Below are positions 37,945-45,321 of a stretch of 64,000 bases of DNA, piece by piece. Under the pieces are notes generated by a model, which was not told where the DNA came from, did no database searches, and saw only the letters and a list, made by a program, of their open reading frames with translations. The stretch lies in assembly GCA_007753675.1 (NCBI GenBank), contig CP036432.1:2578394-2642393 (forward strand), in the 5' to 3' direction. Source of the DNA: Stieleria magnilauensis. Its GTDB lineage: Bacteria > Planctomycetota > Planctomycetia > Pirellulales > Pirellulaceae. The position numbers were made by a program, and so were the translations under genes. Within the stretch, counting starts at the first letter, position 1. Every line of letters starts with the position of its first letter.

Positions 37945-38930
37945 GGCAGAACAATTTTTTCCGACCACGGCTTATTAGTTTGATACCAACGCACGGATTC
38001 GTCCAATCCTTGTTCCAACGAAACCTGAGGTTTCCACCCCAGCAGCTCGCCCGCTTTGGTGATGTCCGCACTGGTGGTCATCATGTCTGCCTGGTGGAAG
38101 GGCAAATACTCGATGATCGCTTTCTTGCCGAGCCGATCTTCGAGCATGCCGATCAAGGTATTAAGCGAAACCGGAGTCCCACCCCCGCCCAAATTAATGA
38201 TTTCGTATCCCACGGGTTTCGCCGCCAGGATGGTTCCCCGGGCGATATCGTCGACATAGGTGAAATCGCGAGACTGCTCGCCGTCACCAAATAATTGAAT
38301 CGGAACGCCGTCGTCGATCCAGCGAATGAACCGGAAAATCGACATGTCCGGACGCCCCGCCGGCCCATAGACGGTAAAGTAGCGACAGATCGAGACATCG
38401 ATTTGATACAGGTAGTGGTGGCTGTACGCCATCACCTCGGCGCCTTTCTTGCTCGCCGCATAGGGGGAGATCGGCGTGTTGACCGGCAGCGATTCGCGGA
38501 ATGGCATCGGCTGGCCGGCGTACAGGGACGACGTCGACGCGAGGACGTATTTGCCGACGCCGGTCCGCCGCATCTGATGCAGCAGATTTAGACTGCCCAA
38601 CGAGTTGGTCGTCTCGTAGATGTGCGGATTCTCCATGCTGTACCGGACGCCGGCCCGGGCAGCGAGATTAAAGACGGCGTCGAAGGAATCGTCGTCGAAC
38701 AGTCCCGCCAACGCATCCTGGTCCTCGATATCGATCCGATGAAAACGGAATCGATCCGACTCGAGGGCCTTCAGCCGGTGTTCCTTCAGCGTGGTGTCAT
38801 AGTAGTCGTTGACGTTGTCCACTCCGACGACCGTGTGCCCGGCGTCAAGCAACAGCGAGGCTACCCTGTTGGCGATGAAGCCCGCGCAACCGGTGACAAG
38901 ATAGGTTCCAGGTGTATCAGCAGTGGTCAT
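37941..38930 (-). CDS. NAD-dependent nucleotide-sugar epimerase/dehydratase
   Basis: The extended SDR fold starts at YLVTGCAGFIANRVASLLLD. The catalytic Tyr-Lys pair is in SPYAASKKGAEVMAYSHHYL, with upstream Ser in LASTSSLYAG. YFTVYGPAGRPDM and DGEQSRDFTYVDDIARGT resemble UDP-glucuronate 4-epimerases, so UDP-GlcA/UDP-GalA conversion is the best guess. The usual third glycine of the Rossmann motif is Ala (GFIA). ATG at 38928-38930. It is the first gene of the polysaccharide run, so a promoter should lie upstream. Confidence 0.88.
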   Translation of the reverse strand: MTTADTPGTYLVTGCAGFIANRVASLLLDAGHTVVGVDNVNDYYDTTLKEHRLKALESDRFRFHRIDIEDQDALAGLFDDDSFDAVFNLAARAGVRYSMENPHIYETTNSLGSLNLLHQMRRTGVGKYVLASTSSLYAGQPMPFRESLPVNTPISPYAASKKGAEVMAYSHHYLYQIDVSICRYFTVYGPAGRPDMSIFRFIRWIDDGVPIQLFGDGEQSRDFTYVDDIARGTILAAKPVGYEIINLGGGGTPVSLNTLIGMLEDRLGKKAIIEYLPFHQADMMTTSADITKAGELLGWKPQVSLEQGLDESVRWYQTNKPWSEKIVLP

Positions 38931-39543
38931 CGTGAAGTCTCGAACGTGAAGGTCGTTCCAGGAGTGGACATGGGACGCGAGAGCCGCGGGCGGCGCGGAC
39001 TTCGTCCACGTGGGTGACACCTCTCGTTTAGACGTGCCACCACCGGGTAGGGTGGATCTCGCAATGGGTCAGCGGAACGGGCCCATCGCGTTGGGACTGA
39101 CCCGACGGACCGACCCGACGGACTGGGGAGTCTGTCTCACTGGCTGGCCAATCACGCTGACGGCCGGATGCACGTCGAACGTGCGCCGGCCGATGCGTGC
39201 GGAACTAGTCATCGCCTATTTGAGCCTCCGATCACCAATGTCGTCCACTGAACCGGCGCGCATACTTGTGGAACCGTGACGGTTGCAGGGGCGTTGCGTG
39301 TTGGGCGATTGATTCGGTTTGCGAGCTCATTTTTGCGCTTCCGACGGCAAACGGCGCATCAAACGGACGCGGGCAAAGCTATATTGACGCAGTGACACAA
39401 GCCCGGGCAGGGAGAGCTTCGCGGGCGACGGGGCATCGGGTGCGTCAGTTTTTGGGGGGCAGCGCACCCGGCTTGCATCTGCTATGGTGCCTAGGAAGGA
39501 TGCCCCAGGGTGGATGCGATTTTTCAATCAGCGAGATGTTTCA
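38931..39543. other. Divergent intergenic region of 613 bp
   Basis: This space lies between the first gene of the polysaccharide locus (minus strand) and the Bax-inhibitor-1 gene (plus strand), so it should hold promoters for both. Short open frames inside show no family sequence. A TGGCAC-like box on the minus strand is not followed by the rest of a sigma-54 site. I did not find strong -35/-10 pairs or an inverted repeat that I would defend. Confidence 0.5.
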
Positions 39544-40269
39544 ATGAGTAATGTGAATCCATATTCCGTGACCGACGTAGGAGTACCAGCCGCGTTTGCC
39601 GACGAGTCAGCTCGCGCGGGGTTCATTCGACGAACTTACACACACCTGTTCGGCGCCATTTTGGCGTTGATCGGGATCGAGGCGGTGATTTTCACCGTCG
39701 TCCCACAGGCCAAAATGATGCAACTGGTTCAGAGCGTATCGCCCTGGACGTGGCTGATCGCGTTGGTCCTGTTCATGGGGATCGGCTGGCTGGCCCGGTC
39801 TTGGGCCAGCAACGGGGCGTCGCCTGCGATGCAGTATGCCGGTCTGAGCTTGTATGTGGTGGCCGAGGCGGCGTTGCTGTTCCCGCTGCTGTACGTGGCC
39901 ATCACGTTCGTCGACCCCAAGACTCCGCTGATGGCGGCCGCGGTCACACTGGTGGTGTTCGGGGGTCTGACTGCGTTTGTGTTCATCACGGGTGCCGATT
40001 TCAGCGGCTGGGGTAAATTCCTGGCGTTGGGCGGGTTCGCCGCGATGGGTGCGATCTTCGCGGGGATCTTGATGGGCTTTTCGCTCGGGCTGTGGTTCAG
40101 CGTCGCCATGGTCGCCCTTGCCTCGGGGTATATCCTGTACGACACCTCGAACGTGCTGCACCATTACCGCACCGACCAGCACGTGGCGGCATCCCTGGCG
40201 CTGTTTGCATCAGTCGTGCTGTTGTTTTGGTACGTGTTGCGGATCTTGATGGCGTTTGCCGAAGAGTGA
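39544..40269 (+). CDS. Bax inhibitor-1/YccA family membrane protein
   Basis: This 241-residue protein has seven predicted membrane helices. The family pattern is visible from FIRRTYTHLFGAILALIGIE through SGWGKFLALGGFAAMGAIFA to the C-terminal GYILYDTSNVLHHYRTDQHV, whose acidic residues belong to the conserved di-aspartyl region. Bacterial relatives (YccA, YetJ) act in membrane protein quality control or as proton-sensitive calcium leak channels. The ATG at 39544 is chosen because the upstream 20 residues are not family-like. It is followed by the LON-domain gene after 5 bases. Confidence 0.9.
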   Translation: MSNVNPYSVTDVGVPAAFADESARAGFIRRTYTHLFGAILALIGIEAVIFTVVPQAKMMQLVQSVSPWTWLIALVLFMGIGWLARSWASNGASPAMQYAGLSLYVVAEAALLFPLLYVAITFVDPKTPLMAAAVTLVVFGGLTAFVFITGADFSGWGKFLALGGFAAMGAIFAGILMGFSLGLWFSVAMVALASGYILYDTSNVLHHYRTDQHVAASLALFASVVLLFWYVLRILMAFAEE

Positions 40270-40274
40270 AATTG

Positions 40275-41003
40275 ATGGGTGACTTGGACGACTTGACTCG
40301 CTTGCCGGACGACTTTGACGGTCAGGTCCGCTTGTTCCCGTTGCCTTCGCTGGTCCTGTTTCCGCACGCCATGCAACCGCTGCACATCTTCGAACCTCGG
40401 TATTGCGAGATGCTTGCCGAGGCACTCGAAAGCGACGAGTTGATCGCAATGGCGACGCTGACCGAGACGCCACGGATCGGCAAAGAGGATCCGCCCATCG
40501 ATCCGACCGTTTGCATCGGCAAGATCGTCTCCCACGTCGAACGTGATGACGACCGGCACAACATCTTGCTGGTCGGCATCAAACGGGCCCAGGTCACTGC
40601 AGAGGTCGATGCGGGGCGTTGTTTCCGGATCGCCAAGATCAACGTGTTGGACGATCTGTATCCGCCATCGGGGATGAACGACCGCAGCCAGCTTCGCGCC
40701 GCGTTGTTGAATGCGTTCGGCGATGTGATCCCGGCCAGCCAGAGTGTCCAACAAGGGCTGAGCGAACTGTTGGCCGGCTCGATGGGGTTGGGTCCGATCA
40801 CGGACATCATCTCGCACACCCTGCCGCTTTCAGTGTCGATGAAATTGCGGTTGCTGGCCGAGCAAAATGTCGACCATCGCGCCCAATTGTTGATCGAGTT
40901 TCTGGCCAGTGGTGCCGTTCAATTGCCTGCTTCCGATCAGCAGTCCGGCGGCAATGCGGCGAAAACCCGGCTGCCGTTTCCGCCTCCGTTCAGCACCAAC
41001 TAG
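40275..41003 (+). CDS. LON substrate-binding-domain protein
   Basis: This stand-alone protein of 242 residues has the Lon N-terminal (PUA-like) domain: VRLFPLPSLVLFPHAMQPLH, IFEPRYCEM and IGKIVSHVERDDDRHNILLV. There is no AAA+ or protease domain. Such proteins bind unfolded proteins or act as adaptors; the actual partner is unknown. It starts 5 bases after the Bax-inhibitor-1-like gene, so both are probably co-transcribed. The end of the gene carries a 22-bp tandem duplication that spans its stop codon. Confidence 0.88.
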   Translation: MGDLDDLTRLPDDFDGQVRLFPLPSLVLFPHAMQPLHIFEPRYCEMLAEALESDELIAMATLTETPRIGKEDPPIDPTVCIGKIVSHVERDDDRHNILLVGIKRAQVTAEVDAGRCFRIAKINVLDDLYPPSGMNDRSQLRAALLNAFGDVIPASQSVQQGLSELLAGSMGLGPITDIISHTLPLSVSMKLRLLAEQNVDHRAQLLIEFLASGAVQLPASDQQSGGNAAKTRLPFPPPFSTN

Positions 41004-41038
41004 GCGGCGACTCAGGACCAACTAAGCGGCGACTCCGG
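40995..41038 (+). repeat. 22-bp tandem duplication spanning the stop codon
   Basis: Two units, 40995-41016 and 41017-41038, differ at 2 of 22 positions. Each begins ACCAACTA and contains the stop triplet (TAG in the first, TAA in the second). The first unit holds the last codons of the LON-domain gene. The copy is therefore outside the coding frame. Confidence 0.85.
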
Positions 41039-41137
41039 GAGGAAAGCGGGGGGTGGTGGAATCGACGTGGGGGTGCGTTTGTTCTATGTTGGTGGTTTCG
41101 TCTGCCAGGCTGATCTTGACATTCTCTAAGGAACGTG

Positions 41138-41476
41138 ATGACAACTGAATCTGAACAACCGACTCCCGACTACTCGGCCGTTCGCGCCGAACTGCAGGCG
41201 AAGCTCGATAAGCTGGTCACTCGCGTCGAAGGTATTGACACCGACCTCAGCGAAGCGGTCAACGAAGACTGGGAAGAACGCGCGACCGAGCAAGAAGAAG
41301 ACGAAGTGCTCGCCGGCTTGGGGAACGTCACGATGCGCGAGATCAACCAAATCAAAGAGGCACTGCACGCGATCGAACAGGGCACCTACGGCATCTGTGC
41401 CCGCTGCGGTGCCCACATCGATCCGGCCCGGCTGGAGATTCTGCCGTTCGCAACGACCTGCATCAAGTGCGCGTAG
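41138..41476 (+). CDS. DksA/TraR-type C4 zinc-finger protein
   Basis: This small protein of 112 residues has an N-terminal coiled coil (about residues 10-60), with EDEVLAGLGNVTMREINQIK before the finger. The zinc finger is CARCG at the start and CIKC at the end, with GTYGICARCGAHIDPARLEI and LPFATTCIKCA. DksA-like proteins bind the RNA polymerase secondary channel and tune transcription with ppGpp. The coiled-coil tip lacks a clear DxxDxA signature (DWEERATEQEEDEV), so classical DksA activity is uncertain. ATG at 41138 follows AAGGA by a short spacer. Confidence 0.87.
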   Translation: MTTESEQPTPDYSAVRAELQAKLDKLVTRVEGIDTDLSEAVNEDWEERATEQEEDEVLAGLGNVTMREINQIKEALHAIEQGTYGICARCGAHIDPARLEILPFATTCIKCA

Positions 41477-41482
41477 GGCAGC

Positions 41483-43123
41483 TTACCGTCGGCCTCCGCG
41501 CCGATCGGGGCGGTAGTAAATCGCCTTCATGATTTCTTCCGGCGGAAGTAGATCCAACACGTCGGGCTCTTCTCGCGAACGGTAGCGATCAAGCGGAGTC
41601 GATTCATCGGCTTGGAACGCCGGTGAATTCCGGCGAAGCGCTTCGAGGGTCCATGTCCGCAGCGTATCGCTGACCGCAACCACTTCACCGGCAAGCTCGG
41701 TCGACAGGCTCGTTAGCGCACTCAGGTCCTCGCGGGCTTGGTCATCCAACAGCGTCTTCAGGTCTTGGTATTCGCGGTCGGTAACGGGAGGAATCCGCGG
41801 AGGCGGCGGGCGTCGCCCCGGATCACGTTGTTCGTCGACGTCCGGATCATCTTCGTCAGCTGGAGCCGGCGGCCCATTGCCTGGTGGCCCATTGCCTGGT
41901 GGCCCATTGCCTGGTGGCCCATTGCCTGGTGGCCCATTGCCTGGTGGCCCATTGTTTGGCGGCCCATTGCCTGGTGGCCCATTGTTTGGCCCCCTTGGCC
42001 CGCCACCGCCGGGTCCCATGCGCAATCCGCCACTGAATCCGGAAAATCCCGGGCCACGACCTCGCCAATCGCGGTCGTCGACCATCGCGCGAAGCATGAA
42101 GTACTCCGCCCATTGTTCGTCGCGCCCCTGCTCCTTGAGCATCGCTTTGCCCCGTTCAATTCCGGCGGCCAAACCTGGTATCTGCTCCATCCGTTGCGTC
42201 AACAACCATTGCAACCACAAATAGATTCGATCCGACGTTTCTTCGCTGATCAGTTTTCCCGAATCACGGGCCAGATCGTTCATCGTGATATCGATCGCCA
42301 GGTCAATCGCATTTTGGCGCACGGCTTCGTCGGTGCTTTGCAGATCATCGCGTAATTCTTCACCGACGCTTTCGATCCAGACCGACGCGGCTTTCATGGT
42401 CCGCAATAGCTTTTCACTGTCCTTGGCGTTGCGGACTTCCCTGGCGATCCGCCTCAATTCCTGCTTGGTTTCTTCGCTGTATCCGCGATAGGCCTCCCAG
42501 CGGACGACCAACTTCTCGCGCGTCTCGGTGGGCAATGACTGCAGCGCGGCGTCGCGGTCTTGCAATGGAATGGAAGCGACCACACTGGCCGGAGCCATTT
42601 CTCGCTGACCGACCTGTTCCATCGTTTCGATCATGTTTTGCCAGCGGGGATTGTACGCAAGCTGATAAAAGAACGAAAAATTGTCGCCCAACTTGTAGGC
42701 TTCGTGGTCTTCGGCGATCGCCAGCTCTGCCAGGTCATTGCGGAGTGCGATCCGATTGGCGATCGACACGCCGATGGCGCCGGCGGCAAATCCGGCGACC
42801 AGCAAGGCGACGAAGACCAGGTGTCTCCAATGCTGGCTCACCCAGCCGGCTTCCGATTTCTTTTCCGGAATGATGTCGGCGACGAGTAGTTCGATGGTCG
42901 ATTCCACCAGTTTCTCGTTGGTGGACTCTGAGGGTAACTCGTCCAGCCACTCCCACCCGGATTGCAGCGTTTGCAAACGTCGCTGAAACTCGGTCTCCGC
43001 GACCAGCCGCTTCTCGACGGCCTTCCGCTCGGCGTCGTCGAGTTCGTCATCCAAATAGGCGACCAACAGTTCATCGTCGGGATCAACCGGTTCGTCATCG
43101 GTTAGCAAGACACTTTCGCTCAT
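41483..43123 (-). CDS. Anti-sigma-like membrane protein paired with ECF sigma factor
   Basis: This 546-residue protein begins with an acidic segment (DDELLVAYLDDELDDAERKA) typical of anti-sigma zinc-finger-like domains, although no Cys/His pair is seen. A membrane helix lies at about 103-125 (HLVFVALLVAGFAAGAIGVS). The rest is periplasmic and helical, then Gly/Pro-rich with repeats of GPPGN. It ends in an Arg-rich tail. It is coupled to the sigma factor by an ATGA overlap. It probably holds that sigma factor and senses an unknown envelope signal. The linker length varies with a 15-bp repeat. Confidence 0.75.
   Translation of the reverse strand: MSESVLLTDDEPVDPDDELLVAYLDDELDDAERKAVEKRLVAETEFQRRLQTLQSGWEWLDELPSESTNEKLVESTIELLVADIIPEKKSEAGWVSQHWRHLVFVALLVAGFAAGAIGVSIANRIALRNDLAELAIAEDHEAYKLGDNFSFFYQLAYNPRWQNMIETMEQVGQREMAPASVVASIPLQDRDAALQSLPTETREKLVVRWEAYRGYSEETKQELRRIAREVRNAKDSEKLLRTMKAASVWIESVGEELRDDLQSTDEAVRQNAIDLAIDITMNDLARDSGKLISEETSDRIYLWLQWLLTQRMEQIPGLAAGIERGKAMLKEQGRDEQWAEYFMLRAMVDDRDWRGRGPGFSGFSGGLRMGPGGGGPRGPNNGPPGNGPPNNGPPGNGPPGNGPPGNGPPGNGPPGNGPPAPADEDDPDVDEQRDPGRRPPPPRIPPVTDREYQDLKTLLDDQAREDLSALTSLSTELAGEVVAVSDTLRTWTLEALRRNSPAFQADESTPLDRYRSREEPDVLDLLPPEEIMKAIYYRPDRRGGRR
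41875..41993 (-). repeat. 15-bp coding minisatellite (GPPGN/GPPNN) in anti-sigma-like gene
   Basis: About eight units of a 15-bp sequence (plus-strand core GGTGGCCCATTGCCT, with TTTGGC variants) run in phase with the gene. Each encodes GPPGN or GPPNN. The period is a multiple of three, so unit loss or gain keeps the frame. The tract encodes a flexible linker after the helical part. Confidence 0.9.
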
Positions 43124-43776
43124 GGTTCCACCTCGCTCGGGATCACCCCCGCCTCGATATACGGCTGCAAGATTTCGCGCAAGTTGACTCGTGCTCGACT
43201 GAGTAACGATTTGACCGCTTTGGTGGTCAGTCCCATCGTTTCAGCGATTTCGGCGTAGCTCAAATTCTCAAAACGCGACAGCATCAACGCCGTCCGCTGT
43301 CGCTCACCCAAGGCTTCGACCGCTTGTCGGACGATCGCGCCGCGTTCGCTGCCTTCGACCAATCGACCGGGCATCAGCGAACTGGCGTCCAACGCGGTGG
43401 CGGCCAGAATGCCGACGGCCTGGGAGCCGTCGGAGGTCACCGGTGCGTCGATCTCGTTGACCTCCTGACGCCGTCCCTGACTTCGCGTCGCGTTTCGTGC
43501 CACATTGGCCGCGATCGTAAACAACCAGGTCGAAAACTTGGCGCCGGGCTCGTAGCTGTGACGCGCCCGGAAAACACGCATGAACGTCTCTTGTGCCAGA
43601 TCTTCGGCCAGATCCGGTTTGGGACCGATCGTGCGCATCAATCGAACCAGCCGAGGCTGATACTTTCGCAGCAACTCCTCAAACGCAGCGGCGTCGTCGT
43701 TTCTGACACGAATCATCAACCGGACGTCGGGGTCCGATTGCTGGTAACGCAGTGCGGTGGAATCACTAACAGCCAA
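43120..43776 (-). CDS. ECF RNA polymerase sigma factor
   Basis: The 218-residue protein has region 2 (AFEELLRKYQPRLVRLMRTI, then DLAQETFMRVFRARHSYEPG) and region 4 (ALGERQRTALMLSRFENLSY, AEIAETMGLTTKAVKSLLSR). WLFTIAANVARN is present between them. It directs RNA polymerase to specific promoters. The stop overlaps the start of the membrane partner gene (ATGA). I keep the TTG at 43774-43776 because DPDVRLMIRVRNDD looks conserved; ATG at 43716 is the alternative. The linker between regions 2 and 4 is longer than usual. Confidence 0.92.
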   Translation of the reverse strand: MAVSDSTALRYQQSDPDVRLMIRVRNDDAAAFEELLRKYQPRLVRLMRTIGPKPDLAEDLAQETFMRVFRARHSYEPGAKFSTWLFTIAANVARNATRSQGRRQEVNEIDAPVTSDGSQAVGILAATALDASSLMPGRLVEGSERGAIVRQAVEALGERQRTALMLSRFENLSYAEIAETMGLTTKAVKSLLSRARVNLREILQPYIEAGVIPSEVEP

Positions 43777-43878
43777 ACGATCGGAGACGCTAAGAGAAAT
43801 GAAGAATCGGCTTCAATGCCTGAAATCGAGCATTTTAGTCTATCACGATGAAACCCGCCCTAGCAGTCCAGGTTCCGC

Positions 43879-45321
43879 TCATTCGTGCGCAAGCACACTT
43901 TCTCGCAGCCGCCCCAGCACTGCAACGGCGACCACGGCCAGCAATTCCACCCCGATAAACAGCAAACGAGCCAAAATCGCAGCCAACAGGGCGTGAGATC
44001 CCCCGATCACCGGCGCCAGAACCACCGCCAACGTCAACTCGCGAACCCCCGCGCCACCCGGCAGCAATGACGCGAACCCGACCACCATCGCCAACGCGAT
44101 TGACGCGACCGAGGCGGCATAGAGCAGCAACGCGGAATGCGCCGTCCGTTCGCCCGGAATGCTATCAACCAGCCAAGCAAACGACGCACCGATCAAAGCC
44201 CAGGCAACGCCCTGCCCGATCCAGGCAGAGACAAAGAAACGCCAGTCGTGGCCAACCGCAACGACGACCGACTCCGCTCCAACCACCCCAGGGTCTGTCC
44301 CCATCACCCCAGGGTCTGTCCCCATCACCCCAGGGTCTGTCCCCATCACCCCAGGGTCTGTCCCCATCACACCAGGGTCTGTCCCCATCACCCCAGGGTC
44401 TGTCCCCATCACCCCAGGGTCTGTCCCCATCACCCCAGGGTCTGTCCCCATCACCCCAGGGTCTGTCCCCATTACACCAGGGTCTGTCCCCATTACACCA
44501 GGGTCTGTCCCCATTACACCAGGGTCTGTCCCCATTACACCAGGGTCTGTCCCCATTACACCAGGGTCTGTCCCCATCGATCCAGGGTCTGTCCCCAGCG
44601 ATCTGGGGTCTGTCCCCAGCGATCTGGGGTCTGTCCCCGGGGGGAGGGGTAGATTGGGCGGGGTTGTTGGTTTGGGGGAGACTTTCTTGACCAGCCGCTT
44701 CAACACCGGGGGCAGGGTGGGGAGCGTCGCCAAGACGCCTCCGCAGAGTGCACACCAAGCGATCCATCGCGGTACCGGCAACAGAAAGATCAAACCTCCC
44801 GCCAACGCCGCACCGACCGCCATCATCGTCAGCGTTTCTAAAAAGACGGCGATCGAGCCGGCCACGACCGGAACCCCCACCCCCGCCAGTCGCCCCGCCC
44901 GGATCACCACCACCATCGCTTTGCCGGGCACGTACTTTCCCAAATGGCCGACCACTTGGGCGGACAAGGCGTCCTGAAGACCGACGCGATAGCCCAACAC
45001 CCGTGTTCCTTCGTACAGCACCAAGCCGCCGGGAATCAGCCCGAGTCCATAGAACACGGCGGCCAAGCCGATTTTTCCCCAGGCGAGATTCACCACGTGC
45101 GGAACCCGGGACCGAGCCAACGCCAAATCAGCCTCCAACTGCCGACGCTCCGCAGCCGTTTTCGCCGATTCGATCGCCGCTTCAATCTCCGCGATCCGCT
45201 CCAGGGCCAAATTCTGTTGATGGTTCCACTGCGTGATGGCACTGCGAGTGGCCAGCACCAGCCCCACGACGACGACGGTTGCGATCAGCACTCGCGCAAC
45301 GCGCTTGACGGTCGAACTCAT
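43879..45321 (-). CDS. UPF0104/lysylphosphatidylglycerol-synthase-like membrane protein with repeat insertion
   Basis: This 480-residue protein has a UPF0104-type transmembrane domain. GHLGKYVPGKAMVVVIRAGR is the family motif, and the late FASLLPGGAGVRELTLAVVL is also conserved. The family includes flippase-like proteins of unknown substrate. Between two helix groups, after a basic segment (KRLVKKVSPKP), 17 copies of a 7-residue unit (mostly GTDPGVM) are inserted, about 119 residues. Its ATG overlaps the upstream FecR-like gene stop. The insertion probably lies in a cytoplasmic loop; this is inferred from the positive charges. Confidence 0.83.
   Translation of the reverse strand: MSSTVKRVARVLIATVVVVGLVLATRSAITQWNHQQNLALERIAEIEAAIESAKTAAERRQLEADLALARSRVPHVVNLAWGKIGLAAVFYGLGLIPGGLVLYEGTRVLGYRVGLQDALSAQVVGHLGKYVPGKAMVVVIRAGRLAGVGVPVVAGSIAVFLETLTMMAVGAALAGGLIFLLPVPRWIAWCALCGGVLATLPTLPPVLKRLVKKVSPKPTTPPNLPLPPGTDPRSLGTDPRSLGTDPGSMGTDPGVMGTDPGVMGTDPGVMGTDPGVMGTDPGVMGTDPGVMGTDPGVMGTDPGVMGTDPGVMGTDPGVMGTDPGVMGTDPGVMGTDPGVMGTDPGVVGAESVVVAVGHDWRFFVSAWIGQGVAWALIGASFAWLVDSIPGERTAHSALLLYAASVASIALAMVVGFASLLPGGAGVRELTLAVVLAPVIGGSHALLAAILARLLFIGVELLAVVAVAVLGRLRESVLAHE
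44283..44643 (-). repeat. 21-bp in-frame minisatellite, 17 copies
   Basis: Cores with GGTCTGTCCCC on the plus strand start at 44291, 44312 and every 21 bases to 44627, which is 17 copies without any gap. On the minus strand each core reads GGGGACAGACC and encodes GTDP. Linkers between cores differ in blocks: early ones are of the ATCACCCC type, later ones ATTACACC, and the last three are ATCGATCC or AGCGATCT. Blocks of identical units suggest recent slippage or unequal exchange. The tract is open in several frames on both strands, which explains overlapping shadow frames. Confidence 0.95.

Noticed and set aside
39021-39042. A TGGCACG box on the minus strand resembling half of a sigma-54 promoter
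   Set aside because: The second half (TTGC with the right spacing) is missing.
39010-39279. An 89-codon plus-strand frame in the divergent space
   Set aside because: No domain, no good start context, and codon use unlike its neighbours.
44283-44643. The regular repeat array as a CRISPR array
   Set aside because: Units follow each other directly without unique spacers, and the array is in frame within a coding gene.
44067-44977. Several long plus-strand and minus-strand frames over the 21-bp repeat
   Set aside because: They arise because the repeat period is a multiple of three and has no stops in these frames; only the UPF0104 frame has family sequence on both sides.
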